Shown here one piece after another: positions 36,152 to 44,342 of a stretch of 64,000 nucleotides of DNA; the first letter of the stretch is position 1, and the number at the start of each line of letters is the position of its first letter. Location of the stretch: positions 1-64,000 of the forward strand of contig SVSJ01000008.1 in the NCBI GenBank assembly GCA_015064355.1. Direction: 5' to 3'. The stretch is from Oscillospiraceae bacterium. Lineage in GTDB: Bacteria > Bacillota > Clostridia > Oscillospirales > CAG-272. The position numbers were made by a program, and so were the translations under genes. The notes beneath the pieces were generated by a model. That model was not told the origin of the DNA. It was given only the letters and a program-made list of their open reading frames with translations, and searched no databases.

Positions 36152-36184
36152 AAAAAAGCCCAACCTCGTATTTGAAGTTGGGCC
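36152..36184 (-). terminator. Rho-independent terminator of yifB-trkA-trkH
   Basis: On the minus strand GCCCAACTT pairs with AGGTTGGGC, followed by six T. Confidence 0.88.
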
Positions 36185-36190
36185 AAATTA

Positions 36191-37642
36191 TTATTTGTGT
36201 TTTTTTGACCAAGCCGCGGGGCTAAGGGTGAGCAGAATAGGATAAAGCTCAAGTCTGCCCAGAAGCATTGCAGCGGAAAGAGCTGCCTTTGTGAATCCTG
36301 AGTAGAAGGAAAAGTTTTCCACAGGTCCGACAAGTGAAAAACCGGGACCGACATTGTTGAAGCAGGCGGCAGTTGCCGTAAAGTTTGTTTCCATGTCGTA
36401 AGGCTCAATAGATACGAGAAGGAAAATTACTGCGAAAAGGAAGAAATACAGAGCCAGATACGTTCCGATTCCCTTGCGGGTGGATTTATCTACGGTTTTT
36501 CCCTCGAATTTCACGGTGGTAATAGCGCGGGGATGAAGCAGATGCCGCACCTCACTTCCGATACTCTTTATGAGGAGTACTATTCGGGAGACCTTAAGAC
36601 CACCGGCAGTTGAACCCGCGCATCCGCCAATGAACATAAGAAGGAGAAGCACGGTTTTTGAGAAGCTTGGCCACAGGTTGAAGTCCACAGTTGAGTAGCC
36701 TGTGGTAGTGATGATTGATGCAACCTGGAAGGCAGAATAACGGACTGTCTCAGAGAGAGTTGAGTACATACTGCTAACGTTAGCTGTAATAATTACAACA
36801 GACGCAACAACGATTCCAATGTATGTCCAAAGCTCTTCGCTTTTCAGTACAGAGCGGAAGCGTCGAATCAGCATCAGATAATACAGATTGAAATTCACAC
36901 CAAACAGGAGCATAAAAATGGTTATGACCCACTGGCAGTAGGGGGAATATCCGCTGATGCTGGTTGATTTGACGCCAAATCCACCGGTGCCTGCTGTGCC
37001 AAAGGAGTGAATGGACGCTTCAAAAAGGTTCATTCCGCCGCACAGAAGAAGGACTATCTCCACAAGGGTCATTGCTATATAAATAAGGTAAAGGATCTTT
37101 GCCGTATCCCGAACCTTTGGAACGATCTTGTCAACTGTAGGGCCGGGCATTTCCGCACGCATAATGTGAATGGAGCGGCCGGTGTTGTCGGGAACGATTG
37201 CCATCATCAGCACGAGGACACCCATACCGCCGATCCAGTGGGTGAAGCTTCGCCAGAACAGAGCACCGTGGCTCATTGCTTCCACGTCGGTGAGTATGGA
37301 CGCGCCGGTGGTGGTGAATCCGCTTACGGTTTCAAAGAACGCGTCGATGTAAGAGGGGATCTCGCCGGAGAGAACGAATGGAACAGCACCGATGGCTGAA
37401 AGGAAGAGCCAGGTAAGCGCAACTATAACGAATCCTTCACGAGCGTAAATAGTCTGGTCGCTCTTGCCGGTCAGCTTGAATAAAAGTAATCCCACGAGAG
37501 TGGCGCTTGCCGCAGTAATGGCAAATGCCAGAGCCGTGCTCCACTCTCCGTAGATCAGGGATACAATGAGGGGGAGGGTAAGGAGTATACCCTCAAGGCC
37601 AATGATCCGGCCCAGGGTGTAGACTATCATTTTGAGATTCAT
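36191..37642 (-). CDS. trkH: TrkH family potassium uptake protein
   Basis: A 483-residue membrane protein of the long TrkH type, with extra N-terminal helices compared with the 432-residue KtrB at 7185. Selectivity segments are TVSGFTTTGASIL (about 106-118), HSFGTAGTGGFG (about 222-233), ITTTGYSTVDF (about 315-325) and CFNNVGPGFSLVG (about 433-445). It is the last gene of a minus-strand operon, 10 bp after trkA. It should import K+ with H+ or Na+. Confidence 0.94.
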   Translation of the reverse strand: MNLKMIVYTLGRIIGLEGILLTLPLIVSLIYGEWSTALAFAITAASATLVGLLLFKLTGKSDQTIYAREGFVIVALTWLFLSAIGAVPFVLSGEIPSYIDAFFETVSGFTTTGASILTDVEAMSHGALFWRSFTHWIGGMGVLVLMMAIVPDNTGRSIHIMRAEMPGPTVDKIVPKVRDTAKILYLIYIAMTLVEIVLLLCGGMNLFEASIHSFGTAGTGGFGVKSTSISGYSPYCQWVITIFMLLFGVNFNLYYLMLIRRFRSVLKSEELWTYIGIVVASVVIITANVSSMYSTLSETVRYSAFQVASIITTTGYSTVDFNLWPSFSKTVLLLLMFIGGCAGSTAGGLKVSRIVLLIKSIGSEVRHLLHPRAITTVKFEGKTVDKSTRKGIGTYLALYFFLFAVIFLLVSIEPYDMETNFTATAACFNNVGPGFSLVGPVENFSFYSGFTKAALSAAMLLGRLELYPILLTLSPAAWSKKHK

Positions 37643-37652
37643 ACTTTACCCC

Positions 37653-39014
37653 TTATTCAATTATGTCAGAAAGGTCGGAGAGACGGTATCCGCTGGTCAT
37701 GACTATAACCTTATCTCCTACCTGGATCATATCCATACCGCCGGGAACAATGGTCTTTCTTCCGCGGATAATACCGGCAATCAGAATATTGGATTTAAGA
37801 TGCAAATCCTTCAAGGGAATATCCGTGACTTTAGATGCCTGTCTTACGTTAAACTCAAGAGCCTCTGCCTTGCCGTCCATTAGCTTGTAAAGGGTTTCGA
37901 TATTGCTGCTTCCAATGGAGTTTGCGAGAGCTCGTGCATACTGAACCAGCACGTTTGCGATGACCTTTTTCGGGGAGATGACCGTGTCAAGTCCCAGCTT
38001 GCGAGCCATACGCTGCATTTCGTCCCGGTTAACCTGAGTAATAACCTTCGGCACCTTCTGGGTCTCCGCGTAAATTGAGAGGAGAATATTAGTCTCGTCA
38101 TTATCTGTGAGCGTTACCACTGCGTCGGCAGATTCGATGCCCTCTTCTAAAAGAAGCTCGTGATGAGAGTAGTCACCGTTGATGATAACAGCCTCTGGGA
38201 GAGTTTCGCTGAGCTCAGACGCAAGTGTTGGATCAGCTTCCACGATCTTCACAGAGGTGCCGCCGGCGATCAGCATTTTCGCCAGATAATACGCCGTTCT
38301 GTTTCCTCCAAGGATCATAACCTTGCGAGCCTTTTTCTTCATAAGTCCGACATGGCGCAGGAAGTTTTCAATTTCCGCCGGGGAGGCTGTAATGCCGATT
38401 TTGTCTCCTGCCATAAGGAGGAAATCACCGCCGGGGATATATACCTCGTCGTCACGCTGTACGGTGCAAACGAGGACCTTTGCTTTGTACTTCATTCGAA
38501 GGTCTTTCAAGGTGATGTTGTTAAGGGGTGAATCCTCTTTTATATTAAGCTGGACTATCTCAAGAGCACGTCCGCTGAAGGTCTCGATCTTTGCAGCCGA
38601 GGGAAGCATAAGAATGTCGAACAGCTCCCGTGCTGCAAGTGCCTCGGGGTTTATCGACATGGCAAGACCAAGCTCGTTCTTAACAAACCCCAGAGACGCG
38701 TCGTTGTATTCGGGGTTTCTTATACGTGCAATAGTGTAGGGAACGCCCATTCTCTTTGCGAGAAAGCAGGAGAGCATATTAAGCTCGTCAGAACCTGCCG
38801 CTGCAATAAACAAGTCAGCCTGTCTGATTCCGGCGCTTTCCAGGGTTTCGTAATCGGCAGCGTTACCGCAAACACCCATAACGTCATAAACGTTGGTTAT
38901 TTCAGTTATAACCTGTGGTGAGGAATCGAGCACTACCGCATCGTGCCCCTCGTTTACAAAATTGGCGATCAGGTTTTCACCGATATTGCCGCATCCGCCA
39001 ATGATAATTTTCAT
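37653..39014 (-). CDS. trkA: Trk system potassium regulatory protein with two RCK domains
   Basis: A 453-residue cytoplasmic protein with two tandem RCK_N/RCK_C units, the first starting GGCGNIGENL (about 6-15) with an intact GxGxxG-like loop, the second GGNRTAYYLAKML (about 235-247) with a degraded loop. It gates TrkH through nucleotide binding. It is 33 bp after yifB and 10 bp before trkH. Confidence 0.94.
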   Translation of the reverse strand: MKIIIGGCGNIGENLIANFVNEGHDAVVLDSSPQVITEITNVYDVMGVCGNAADYETLESAGIRQADLFIAAAGSDELNMLSCFLAKRMGVPYTIARIRNPEYNDASLGFVKNELGLAMSINPEALAARELFDILMLPSAAKIETFSGRALEIVQLNIKEDSPLNNITLKDLRMKYKAKVLVCTVQRDDEVYIPGGDFLLMAGDKIGITASPAEIENFLRHVGLMKKKARKVMILGGNRTAYYLAKMLIAGGTSVKIVEADPTLASELSETLPEAVIINGDYSHHELLLEEGIESADAVVTLTDNDETNILLSIYAETQKVPKVITQVNRDEMQRMARKLGLDTVISPKKVIANVLVQYARALANSIGSSNIETLYKLMDGKAEALEFNVRQASKVTDIPLKDLHLKSNILIAGIIRGRKTIVPGGMDMIQVGDKVIVMTSGYRLSDLSDIIE

Positions 39015-39047
39015 AATTAGCTCCGTTATGCTTTGATATAAATGATT

Positions 39048-40637
39048 TTACAGATTGTATTTTCTGTCAAGAACGCGCATCTGGATAGCTTCCGTGATAT
39101 GCTGTTTCTTCAGCCTGCCGCCCACAATTCCGTCGATCTTTGCGGGGGTTGAGTTCTTTTCCACAAACTCAATATCAGCAAGGGTGCGAGCCACGCGGAG
39201 GATCCTGTCGTATGCTCTGGCTGAAAGATTGATCTTTTCAAATACGTTTTCCATAATAGTCCGACAGCCGTCATCAAGGGCGCAGAACTGACGCATCTCA
39301 TCAGTCTGCATAAGTGCGTTTGACTTGGAGGAGTAGTTTTCTATTCCGCTTTCTTTGAATCTTTCTCTGGAAAGCTGACGTGCCGCCTCAACTTTTTCTC
39401 TGATCACAGCAGAGGATTCGGCGGGAACTGTGTCGGTAAGCTCTGCAAAGGATACCTCAGGCATTTCCACCTGAATGTCGATTCTGTCGAGCATCGGTCC
39501 GCTGATCTTCGCGAGATACTCTTTAATATGGGCAGGCTTGCAGGTGCATTTGCCGCGGAGTGAGCCGTAATAGCCGCATTTGCAGGGGTTCATGGCGCAG
39601 ACCAGCATAAATGATGAGGGGTAAGTCACCCTTCCTGCCGCACGGGTAATAGTTACGCACTTGTCCTCGATAGGCTGGCGAAGAGCCTCAAGTGAGTCTT
39701 TTTTGAATTCCGGGAATTCGTCAAGGAAAAGCACGCCGTTGTGTGAAAGGGAGATCTCGCCGGGGGCAGGGATCTTGCCGCCGCCAACAAGTGCCGCAGT
39801 GCTCAGGGAGTGGTGAGGTGAGCGGAATGGTCTTTCAAGCACAAAGGGGATCTCGGAGTTGAGCATACCGGCGCAAGAGTGGATCTTGGTGGATTCCAGC
39901 GCCTCCTCATAGCTCATTCTGGGAAGGATCGTGGGAAGTCTTTTTGCAAGCATTGATTTACCGGAGCCGGGCGGGCCTATGAGAAGAATATTATGCCCTC
40001 CGGCAGCGGCGGTAAGCATAGCCCGCTTTGCCTTGAACTGCCCCTTGACCTGTGAAAAGTCTATATCTGAATGATAGGATTCTATTGTTTCGTATGGATT
40101 GTACGAGGCTGGCGGAATAAGCTCCGCTCCGTTCAGGTGACTGACAAGCTGGCGGATGTTTTCCACCCCGTAAATTGAGATGCCCTCGCCGTAAGCAACG
40201 GAGGCTTCTTTCAGGTTATCCTTCGGCACGAATATTTCACGCCTGCCCCCTCTGATGGCTGCAATGGTCATACCCAGGACGCCGCGAACAGGTCTGATCT
40301 CACCTGAGAAGGAGATCTCACCGATAAAGGACATACTGTCCGTGTCGCAGGAGATGAAACCGCAGCCTTTGTATATTGCAACCAGTACTGCAAGCTCAAT
40401 AGCGGTGCCTTCCTTGCGCTTGTCCGCTGGGGCAAGGTTAATGGATATTTCCGCTGAGGGAATGGGGAAACCGCTGCTTTCCGAGCCTGTGAAGATTCGC
40501 TTTTCCGACTCGCGGATCGCGGCATCGGGTAGTCCGACGATCTCAAAGGACGGCAGACTGCGACGGGCAGAGCATTCAACGATAACTTCGTATCCGTCAG
40601 CGCCGAATGTTGCAGCGGAATGGGTCACGGAAAGCAT
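39048..40637 (-). CDS. YifB/ComM-type Mg-chelatase-like AAA+ ATPase
   Basis: A 529-residue protein with an N-terminal Lon-like domain (about 1-165), Walker A GPPGSGKSM (about 219-227), Walker B VLFLDEFPEF (about 290-299) and the Cys-rich loop NPCKCGYYG (about 350-358). Homologues (ComM) are helicases that extend heteroduplex during natural transformation; the role in Clostridia is not settled. It leads the yifB-trkA-trkH operon, a pairing that may only reflect transcription. Confidence 0.94.
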   Translation of the reverse strand: MLSVTHSAATFGADGYEVIVECSARRSLPSFEIVGLPDAAIRESEKRIFTGSESSGFPIPSAEISINLAPADKRKEGTAIELAVLVAIYKGCGFISCDTDSMSFIGEISFSGEIRPVRGVLGMTIAAIRGGRREIFVPKDNLKEASVAYGEGISIYGVENIRQLVSHLNGAELIPPASYNPYETIESYHSDIDFSQVKGQFKAKRAMLTAAAGGHNILLIGPPGSGKSMLAKRLPTILPRMSYEEALESTKIHSCAGMLNSEIPFVLERPFRSPHHSLSTAALVGGGKIPAPGEISLSHNGVLFLDEFPEFKKDSLEALRQPIEDKCVTITRAAGRVTYPSSFMLVCAMNPCKCGYYGSLRGKCTCKPAHIKEYLAKISGPMLDRIDIQVEMPEVSFAELTDTVPAESSAVIREKVEAARQLSRERFKESGIENYSSKSNALMQTDEMRQFCALDDGCRTIMENVFEKINLSARAYDRILRVARTLADIEFVEKNSTPAKIDGIVGGRLKKQHITEAIQMRVLDRKYNL

Positions 40638-40671
40638 TTGGTGTCACCTCTCTTCATTAATCAATAGAATT

Positions 40672-40700
40672 ATTGTATCACAAATCATTTCTCCAATCAA
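40672..40700 (-). promoter_or_regulatory. Sigma-A promoter for yifB-trkA-trkH
   Basis: On the minus strand TTGATT (40695-40700), 17 bp, TACAAT (40672-40677), 35 bp upstream of the yifB ATG. Confidence 0.7.
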
Positions 40701-40751
40701 GCGTTTGGAGGAGATTTGTCACCTATGGCAAAAAACTTTGGGCAAAATGAC

Positions 40752-40780
40752 TTGACACAGGTTACTTGATAGGTTAAAAT
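40752..40780 (+). promoter_or_regulatory. Sigma-A promoter for the isomerase-like gene
   Basis: TTGACA (40752-40757), 17 bp, TAAAAT (40775-40780); GGAGG follows before the ATG. Confidence 0.8.
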
Positions 40781-40813
40781 GACTATATAAAAGATTTTGG
40801 AGGACACGATTCT

Positions 40814-41668
40814 ATGAAAATAGCAGTATCAACATATAGCCTCGGGGATTATCTGAATCCCGAAAAGCTGGGTTTTTGCAAATGTATGGAGTGGGCCAAG
40901 GAGCAGGGATTTGAAGGCGTTGAAGTAGTTGAAGGAAGTCTTAACAGCTACGGTATCACCGTGGAAGAGGTAAAAGAGGTTTGCCAGAGCCTTGATTTCC
41001 CGGTGGTTGCGTATCTTGTAGGGGCTGATTTCCTTAAGAATCGCGGCGACTGTGTTGAAGAGGTGATCGACGATTTGAAAAAAGCGGTTGACAAGGCTGC
41101 TTATCTCGGTGCGCCTATGCTCCGCCATGATATTACCTCTTGTGATCTTGGCAGAAAGTACGGTATCGGACTTGACGACGTGCTTCCCACCCTTGCAGAT
41201 GCTTGCCGCCGTGTTACCGAATATGCTGAGGAGCGGGGAGTCAAGACTATGTTTGAAAACCACGGCCACTTCCTTCAGGAGGCGGCTTTGTGTGAAAAGC
41301 TGATCAACGCAGTCGGACACAAAAATTTCGGATACACCCTTGATATAGGTAACTTCCTCTGTGCGGATCAGGATCCCTCTTATTCCGTGGGAAAAATGGC
41401 CAGATACGCCTTCCACGTTCACGCAAAGGACTTCCATGTTAAGCCGGGAGGATTTGATTTCCCCGGTGAGGGCTGGTTTTGCTCACGCGGCAACAATTTC
41501 CTGCGTGGCGCAATAATCGGTCATGGCGACGTAAACGTTGCCCGTTCCATTGGTGCGCTGAAGATTCACGGATACGACGGCTGGATCTCCATTGAATTCG
41601 AGGGAATCGAAGACAACCTGAAGGGCATCCGTATCGGTTTCCAAAATTTAAAAAAGTATATAGGGTAA
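40814..41668 (+). CDS. Sugar phosphate isomerase/epimerase (xylose-isomerase-like TIM barrel)
   Basis: A 284-residue cytoplasmic TIM barrel of the AP_endonuc_2/xylose isomerase-like superfamily. Metal-ligand positions are seen as MFENHGHF (about 146-153), TLDIGNF (about 178-184), HVHAKDF (about 200-206) and the terminal ISIEFEG (about 258-264). Members epimerise or isomerise sugars or inositols; the substrate cannot be assigned. It stands alone with its own promoter and terminator, divergent from yifB. Confidence 0.88.
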   Translation: MKIAVSTYSLGDYLNPEKLGFCKCMEWAKEQGFEGVEVVEGSLNSYGITVEEVKEVCQSLDFPVVAYLVGADFLKNRGDCVEEVIDDLKKAVDKAAYLGAPMLRHDITSCDLGRKYGIGLDDVLPTLADACRRVTEYAEERGVKTMFENHGHFLQEAALCEKLINAVGHKNFGYTLDIGNFLCADQDPSYSVGKMARYAFHVHAKDFHVKPGGFDFPGEGWFCSRGNNFLRGAIIGHGDVNVARSIGALKIHGYDGWISIEFEGIEDNLKGIRIGFQNLKKYIG

Positions 41669-41682
41669 CAGAAAAGAAAAAC

Positions 41683-41706
41683 GACGGATGCAAATCCGTC
41701 TTTTTT
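41683..41706 (+). terminator. Rho-independent terminator of the isomerase-like gene
   Basis: GACGGAT (41683-41689) pairs with ATCCGTC (41694-41700), then TTTTTT. Confidence 0.92.
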
Positions 41707-42057
41707 GATGGAAATTTTTGCAATTCGCACGTTTTTGTCTGATGTGTGCCGTCAGGCGGGAGAACGCAAGGCCGTCCCCTACCATTGTTTGGGAATTTGC
41801 CATTCTAAATGTAGAAAAACTAAACTATAGTTTTAATTACCTGTGTTAATTCGAAGACCAACAAACAACTTAGCCTCACTAAATTGGTGAAGCCACGGAC
41901 AGCATCCTTGCAAATTTGCTGTGCACGTAGTGTCAAGAGGGAGGATTCTTAAGGAGGGAGAATCAGCGTCAGCCTCCCTCCTTGAGTGGACGGAGATTCA
42001 CAAGAGGTGTGGACACGGAACACCTCTTGTGCGCCTCACGCGTAGTGCATGAAAACC

Positions 42058-42300
42058 GAACAAACCGAGGATGAAATCCTCGAGGTTGGAATTCTCTTTG
42101 TTTGCACAAAGCGATATATCCCATCTAACACATATACCAAAACGAACCGAGGATGAAATCCTCGGGGGTGGGATTCTCTTTGTTCGCACAAAACTGTATA
42201 TCCCATCTAACATATATACCAAAACGAACCGAGGATGAAATCCTCGGGGGTGGGATTCTCTTTGTTCGCACAAAACTGTATATCCCACCCAGGCTATGCG
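42058..42300. repeat. Tandem triplicate of an 82-bp cassette
   Basis: The palindrome CGAGGATGAAATCCTCG begins at 42066, 42148 and 42230, exactly 82 bp apart. Each is followed by a GGTGGGATTCTCTTTGTTCG stretch with an inner TTTG/CAAA pairing and a closing TATATCCCA. The first copy is more diverged than the second and third. Other blocks carry a single cassette. Confidence 0.85.
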
Positions 42301-42338
42301 CAAGGCACATAAGAGGCCTCCGCGTCAAGGCTCTCTTT

Positions 42339-42383
42339 CCGAGGTTGCGAAGCAACTCATCGAGTTCGCGTTGCGAATCTCGG
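42339..42383 (+). repeat. Nested palindromic insert, copy 1
   Basis: A 45-bp CCGAG...CTCGG unit containing GTTGCGAAGCAAC and GTTCGC...GCGAA stems. Its reverse complement, with few changes, occurs at 52964-53010. Here it interrupts hairpin P1 of copy B. Confidence 0.75.
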
Positions 42384-42642
42384 ATGAATCACCTGCCGCT
42401 TAAGGGAGGAGAGTCAAAGCCTGTCCTCCCTTAAGAATCCCTCCTGTTTTCAACGAGAGTGGAAACTCGTTAGTACAGTCGTCCGTGGTTTACAGTCTTC
42501 ATGCATAGTGAAAACTCGCTCGCCTTGGTTCGATTTGACACAGACGTTTTTTAATCATTTGCCATTCTAAATGCAGAAAAACAAAACCACAGGTTTAATT
42601 GACCGGAGCGAATAATCAAAATTACGTCTCGCGAAGCAACAC

Positions 42643-42668
42643 AAAAAGGAGGTACGAACCTCCTTTGT
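42643..42668 (-). terminator. Rho-independent terminator of the antiporter gene
   Basis: AAAGGAGGT (42645-42653) and ACCTCCTTT (42658-42666); on the minus strand it is followed by a T-rich tail. T-runs on the plus side make it bidirectional. Confidence 0.85.
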
Positions 42669-42682
42669 TTTTTTGTGTTTGC

Positions 42683-43960
42683 TTATTTCTTGCCTTCCAG
42701 CTTTGCCTGGGCTCTCGGGGGAATAGGCTTTGCCTTGATTTCTCCGGCGCGCTCAAGGGCGATTCTTGTAAGGGTAGGACCAACAAGCTCGTAAACGAGA
42801 ACCGCAAACAGAGCAACGTTGCGGATGATGATACCTGCCTCACCAAGCTCAAGTGCAGTCATTGACATTCCAAGGGCAACACCTGCCTGAGGAAGAAGGG
42901 TGATACCCAGATACTTCTGGATCCTGGGTTCGCACTTTGTCATCTTTGCGGAAACGCTCGCACCGCTGATCTTACCTGCACTGCGGGCGATTATGTATAC
43001 GATACCGATGAGGATTACGACCCAGTCCTTGAATACGGAGAACTCAAGCTCCGCACCGCTTAACACGAAGAACAGAACCATAACGGGAGCAGTCCAGCGA
43101 TCCATTCTTTCCATAAGCTCTTCCGAGAAATCGCAGAGATTGCAGAACACTGTACCGAGCATCATGCAAACCAGAAGAGAAGAGAACTCAATGGTTACAG
43201 GGCCAACGTGAATGTCAAGCATTGAGAGGGCAACCGCCACAAAAACGAATCCCACGGAAATGGTAAGTCTCTTACTGCGGGAGTGGAAGAACTGCTCGAG
43301 GAAGTGGAACAAAAATCCGAGGAGCGCACCAAGGGCGAGGGATACAATGACTTCAACGATAGGATTAACGAGAACAGAGATAATGTCGATGTGACCATGC
43401 TCCAATGCCTTTGCAACACCGAATGAGACTGCGAAAACTACAAGTCCAACAACGTCGTCAAGGGCAACAATGGGAAGAAGGATCTTCGTGAGAGGACCTT
43501 CCGCCTTGTACTGCTTAACAACCATCAGGGTAGCGGCGGGAGCAGTAGCTGTTGCAACAGCGCCAAGGGTGATAGCACATGAAATTGGAAGCTGCTCGGG
43601 GAAGATAAAGTGAAGTCCGATAAGCGCAGCATCAACGAGGATCGTTGCAACAACCGCCTGGAATATGGCGATTACCGTAGCCTGCTTACCGATCTTTTTA
43701 AGTTCTGACAATCTGAACTCGTTACCCATGGAAAGGGCGATGAATCCGAGTGCAACTTCAGAGATGATCTTGAATTTTTCTACATCCCCGTGGCTGATGA
43801 ATCCGAGACCGGGAACACCAAACTGTCCGAGACAGTAGGGTCCGATGAGAATACCTGCAACCAGATACGCGGTTACAGCGGGGAGATTCCACATCTTAGT
43901 AAGACGGGACATAATAAGCCCTGCAAAAATTGCAATAGACAGGGCGAGAAGGATCTCCAT
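42683..43960 (-). CDS. Cation:proton antiporter (CPA2 family)
   Basis: A 425-residue membrane protein with about 12 helices and the Na_H_Exchanger fold. Recognisable are the N-terminal GLIMSRLTKMWNLPAVTAYL region, the double-Gly VAGILIGPY, and the central LDDVVGLVVFA (about 167-177) with the Asp pair expected of ion-binding electroneutral/electrogenic antiporters. It lacks a C-terminal RCK domain and so is not a full KefB/C. It likely exchanges Na+ or K+ for H+. Confidence 0.9.
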   Translation of the reverse strand: MEILLALSIAIFAGLIMSRLTKMWNLPAVTAYLVAGILIGPYCLGQFGVPGLGFISHGDVEKFKIISEVALGFIALSMGNEFRLSELKKIGKQATVIAIFQAVVATILVDAALIGLHFIFPEQLPISCAITLGAVATATAPAATLMVVKQYKAEGPLTKILLPIVALDDVVGLVVFAVSFGVAKALEHGHIDIISVLVNPIVEVIVSLALGALLGFLFHFLEQFFHSRSKRLTISVGFVFVAVALSMLDIHVGPVTIEFSSLLVCMMLGTVFCNLCDFSEELMERMDRWTAPVMVLFFVLSGAELEFSVFKDWVVILIGIVYIIARSAGKISGASVSAKMTKCEPRIQKYLGITLLPQAGVALGMSMTALELGEAGIIIRNVALFAVLVYELVGPTLTRIALERAGEIKAKPIPPRAQAKLEGKK

Positions 43961-44015
43961 AATTTTTCCTCCAACTATATTAATTATTTGTAATGTCTTG
44001 TTCGCACAGTTTCAT

Positions 44016-44044
44016 ATTATACACCTCCGACCTTCAAAATGCAA
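44016..44044 (-). promoter_or_regulatory. Sigma-A promoter for the antiporter gene
   Basis: On the minus strand TTGCAT (44039-44044), 17 bp, TATAAT (44016-44021). Confidence 0.75.
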
Positions 44045-44148
44045 GAGGGTAAAGGGATAATTATACAAGAAAACCGGGGAACGTTTTGTTTGTTTTCACC
44101 AAAGGCGAGGGGAGGGAAAAAATAACTCAAAAAAATTATCCAAAACAT

Positions 44149-44173
44149 GGAACTTTTTCCTGTATTTTACGTC
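44149..44173 (+). promoter_or_regulatory. ECF-type promoter candidate upstream of the Cys-rich SLH-like protein
   Basis: GGAAC (44149-44153), 16 bp, CGTC (44170-44173). It shares GGAACTTTTTCCT and the exact spacing with the motif at 9201-9225, and sits 173 nt before the start codon against 172 nt there. Confidence 0.5.
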
Positions 44174-44199
44174 TTATATTATTGGTGGAGGACGCTATT

Positions 44200-44247
44200 A
44201 TGAATAGAGAGTGTTATTTATTTGAAAAAAGCGAGAAAATCCATTAA
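44200..44247 (+). CDS. Possible 15-residue leader peptide
   Basis: ATG at 44200 follows GGTGGAGG at 8-base spacing, a strong ribosome site, and opens a 15-codon frame (MNRECYLFEKSEKIH). It lies between the ECF-type and sigma-A promoters of the surface protein gene. It may be a short leader peptide or a chance frame; the site strength is the only support. Confidence 0.3.
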   Translation: MNRECYLFEKSEKIH

Positions 44248-44258
44248 AAATAAACAAA

Positions 44259-44288
44259 TTGTTAACAATTACAACATTTGGTTATGAT
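44259..44288 (+). promoter_or_regulatory. Sigma-A promoter candidate for the Cys-rich surface protein
   Basis: TTGTTA (44259-44264), 18 bp, TATGAT (44283-44288), inside a TTGTTAACAA inverted repeat region. Layout mirrors the 9294-9322 promoter. Confidence 0.5.
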
Positions 44289-44342
44289 ATACTTAATTTG
44301 TAAAAGTTTACACCCTAAACTATTTAAGAAAGGAAAAAGACT

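Larger units (their letters stand above)
41795..42600. repeat. Long structured dispersed repeat, copy B (complete)
   Basis: Bounded by two direct copies of GCCATTCTAAATG (41799 and 42561, 762 bp apart). Contents: core half; P3 with 13-bp arms CTTAAGGAGGGAG/CTCCCTCCTTGAG (about 41948-41986); P4 with perfect 12-bp arms CACAAGAGGTGT/ACACCTCTTGTG (about 41999-42031); three tandem 82-bp cassettes; GGCTATGCGCAAGGCAC; P1 (disrupted by a nested insert at 42339); P2 CTTAAGGGAGGA/TCCTCCCTTAAG (42399-42410, 42424-42435); then the second core half. It fills the gap between the isomerase-like gene and the antiporter. No coding frame is believable. Confidence 0.82.

Noticed and set aside
42058..42300. CRISPR array
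   Set aside because: The 82-bp units are repeated over their whole length, so there are no unique spacers, and no cas genes are present.
42683..43960. Full KefB/KefC glutathione-gated K+ efflux protein
   Set aside because: The protein ends after the membrane domain and has no RCK domain or glutathione-binding region.
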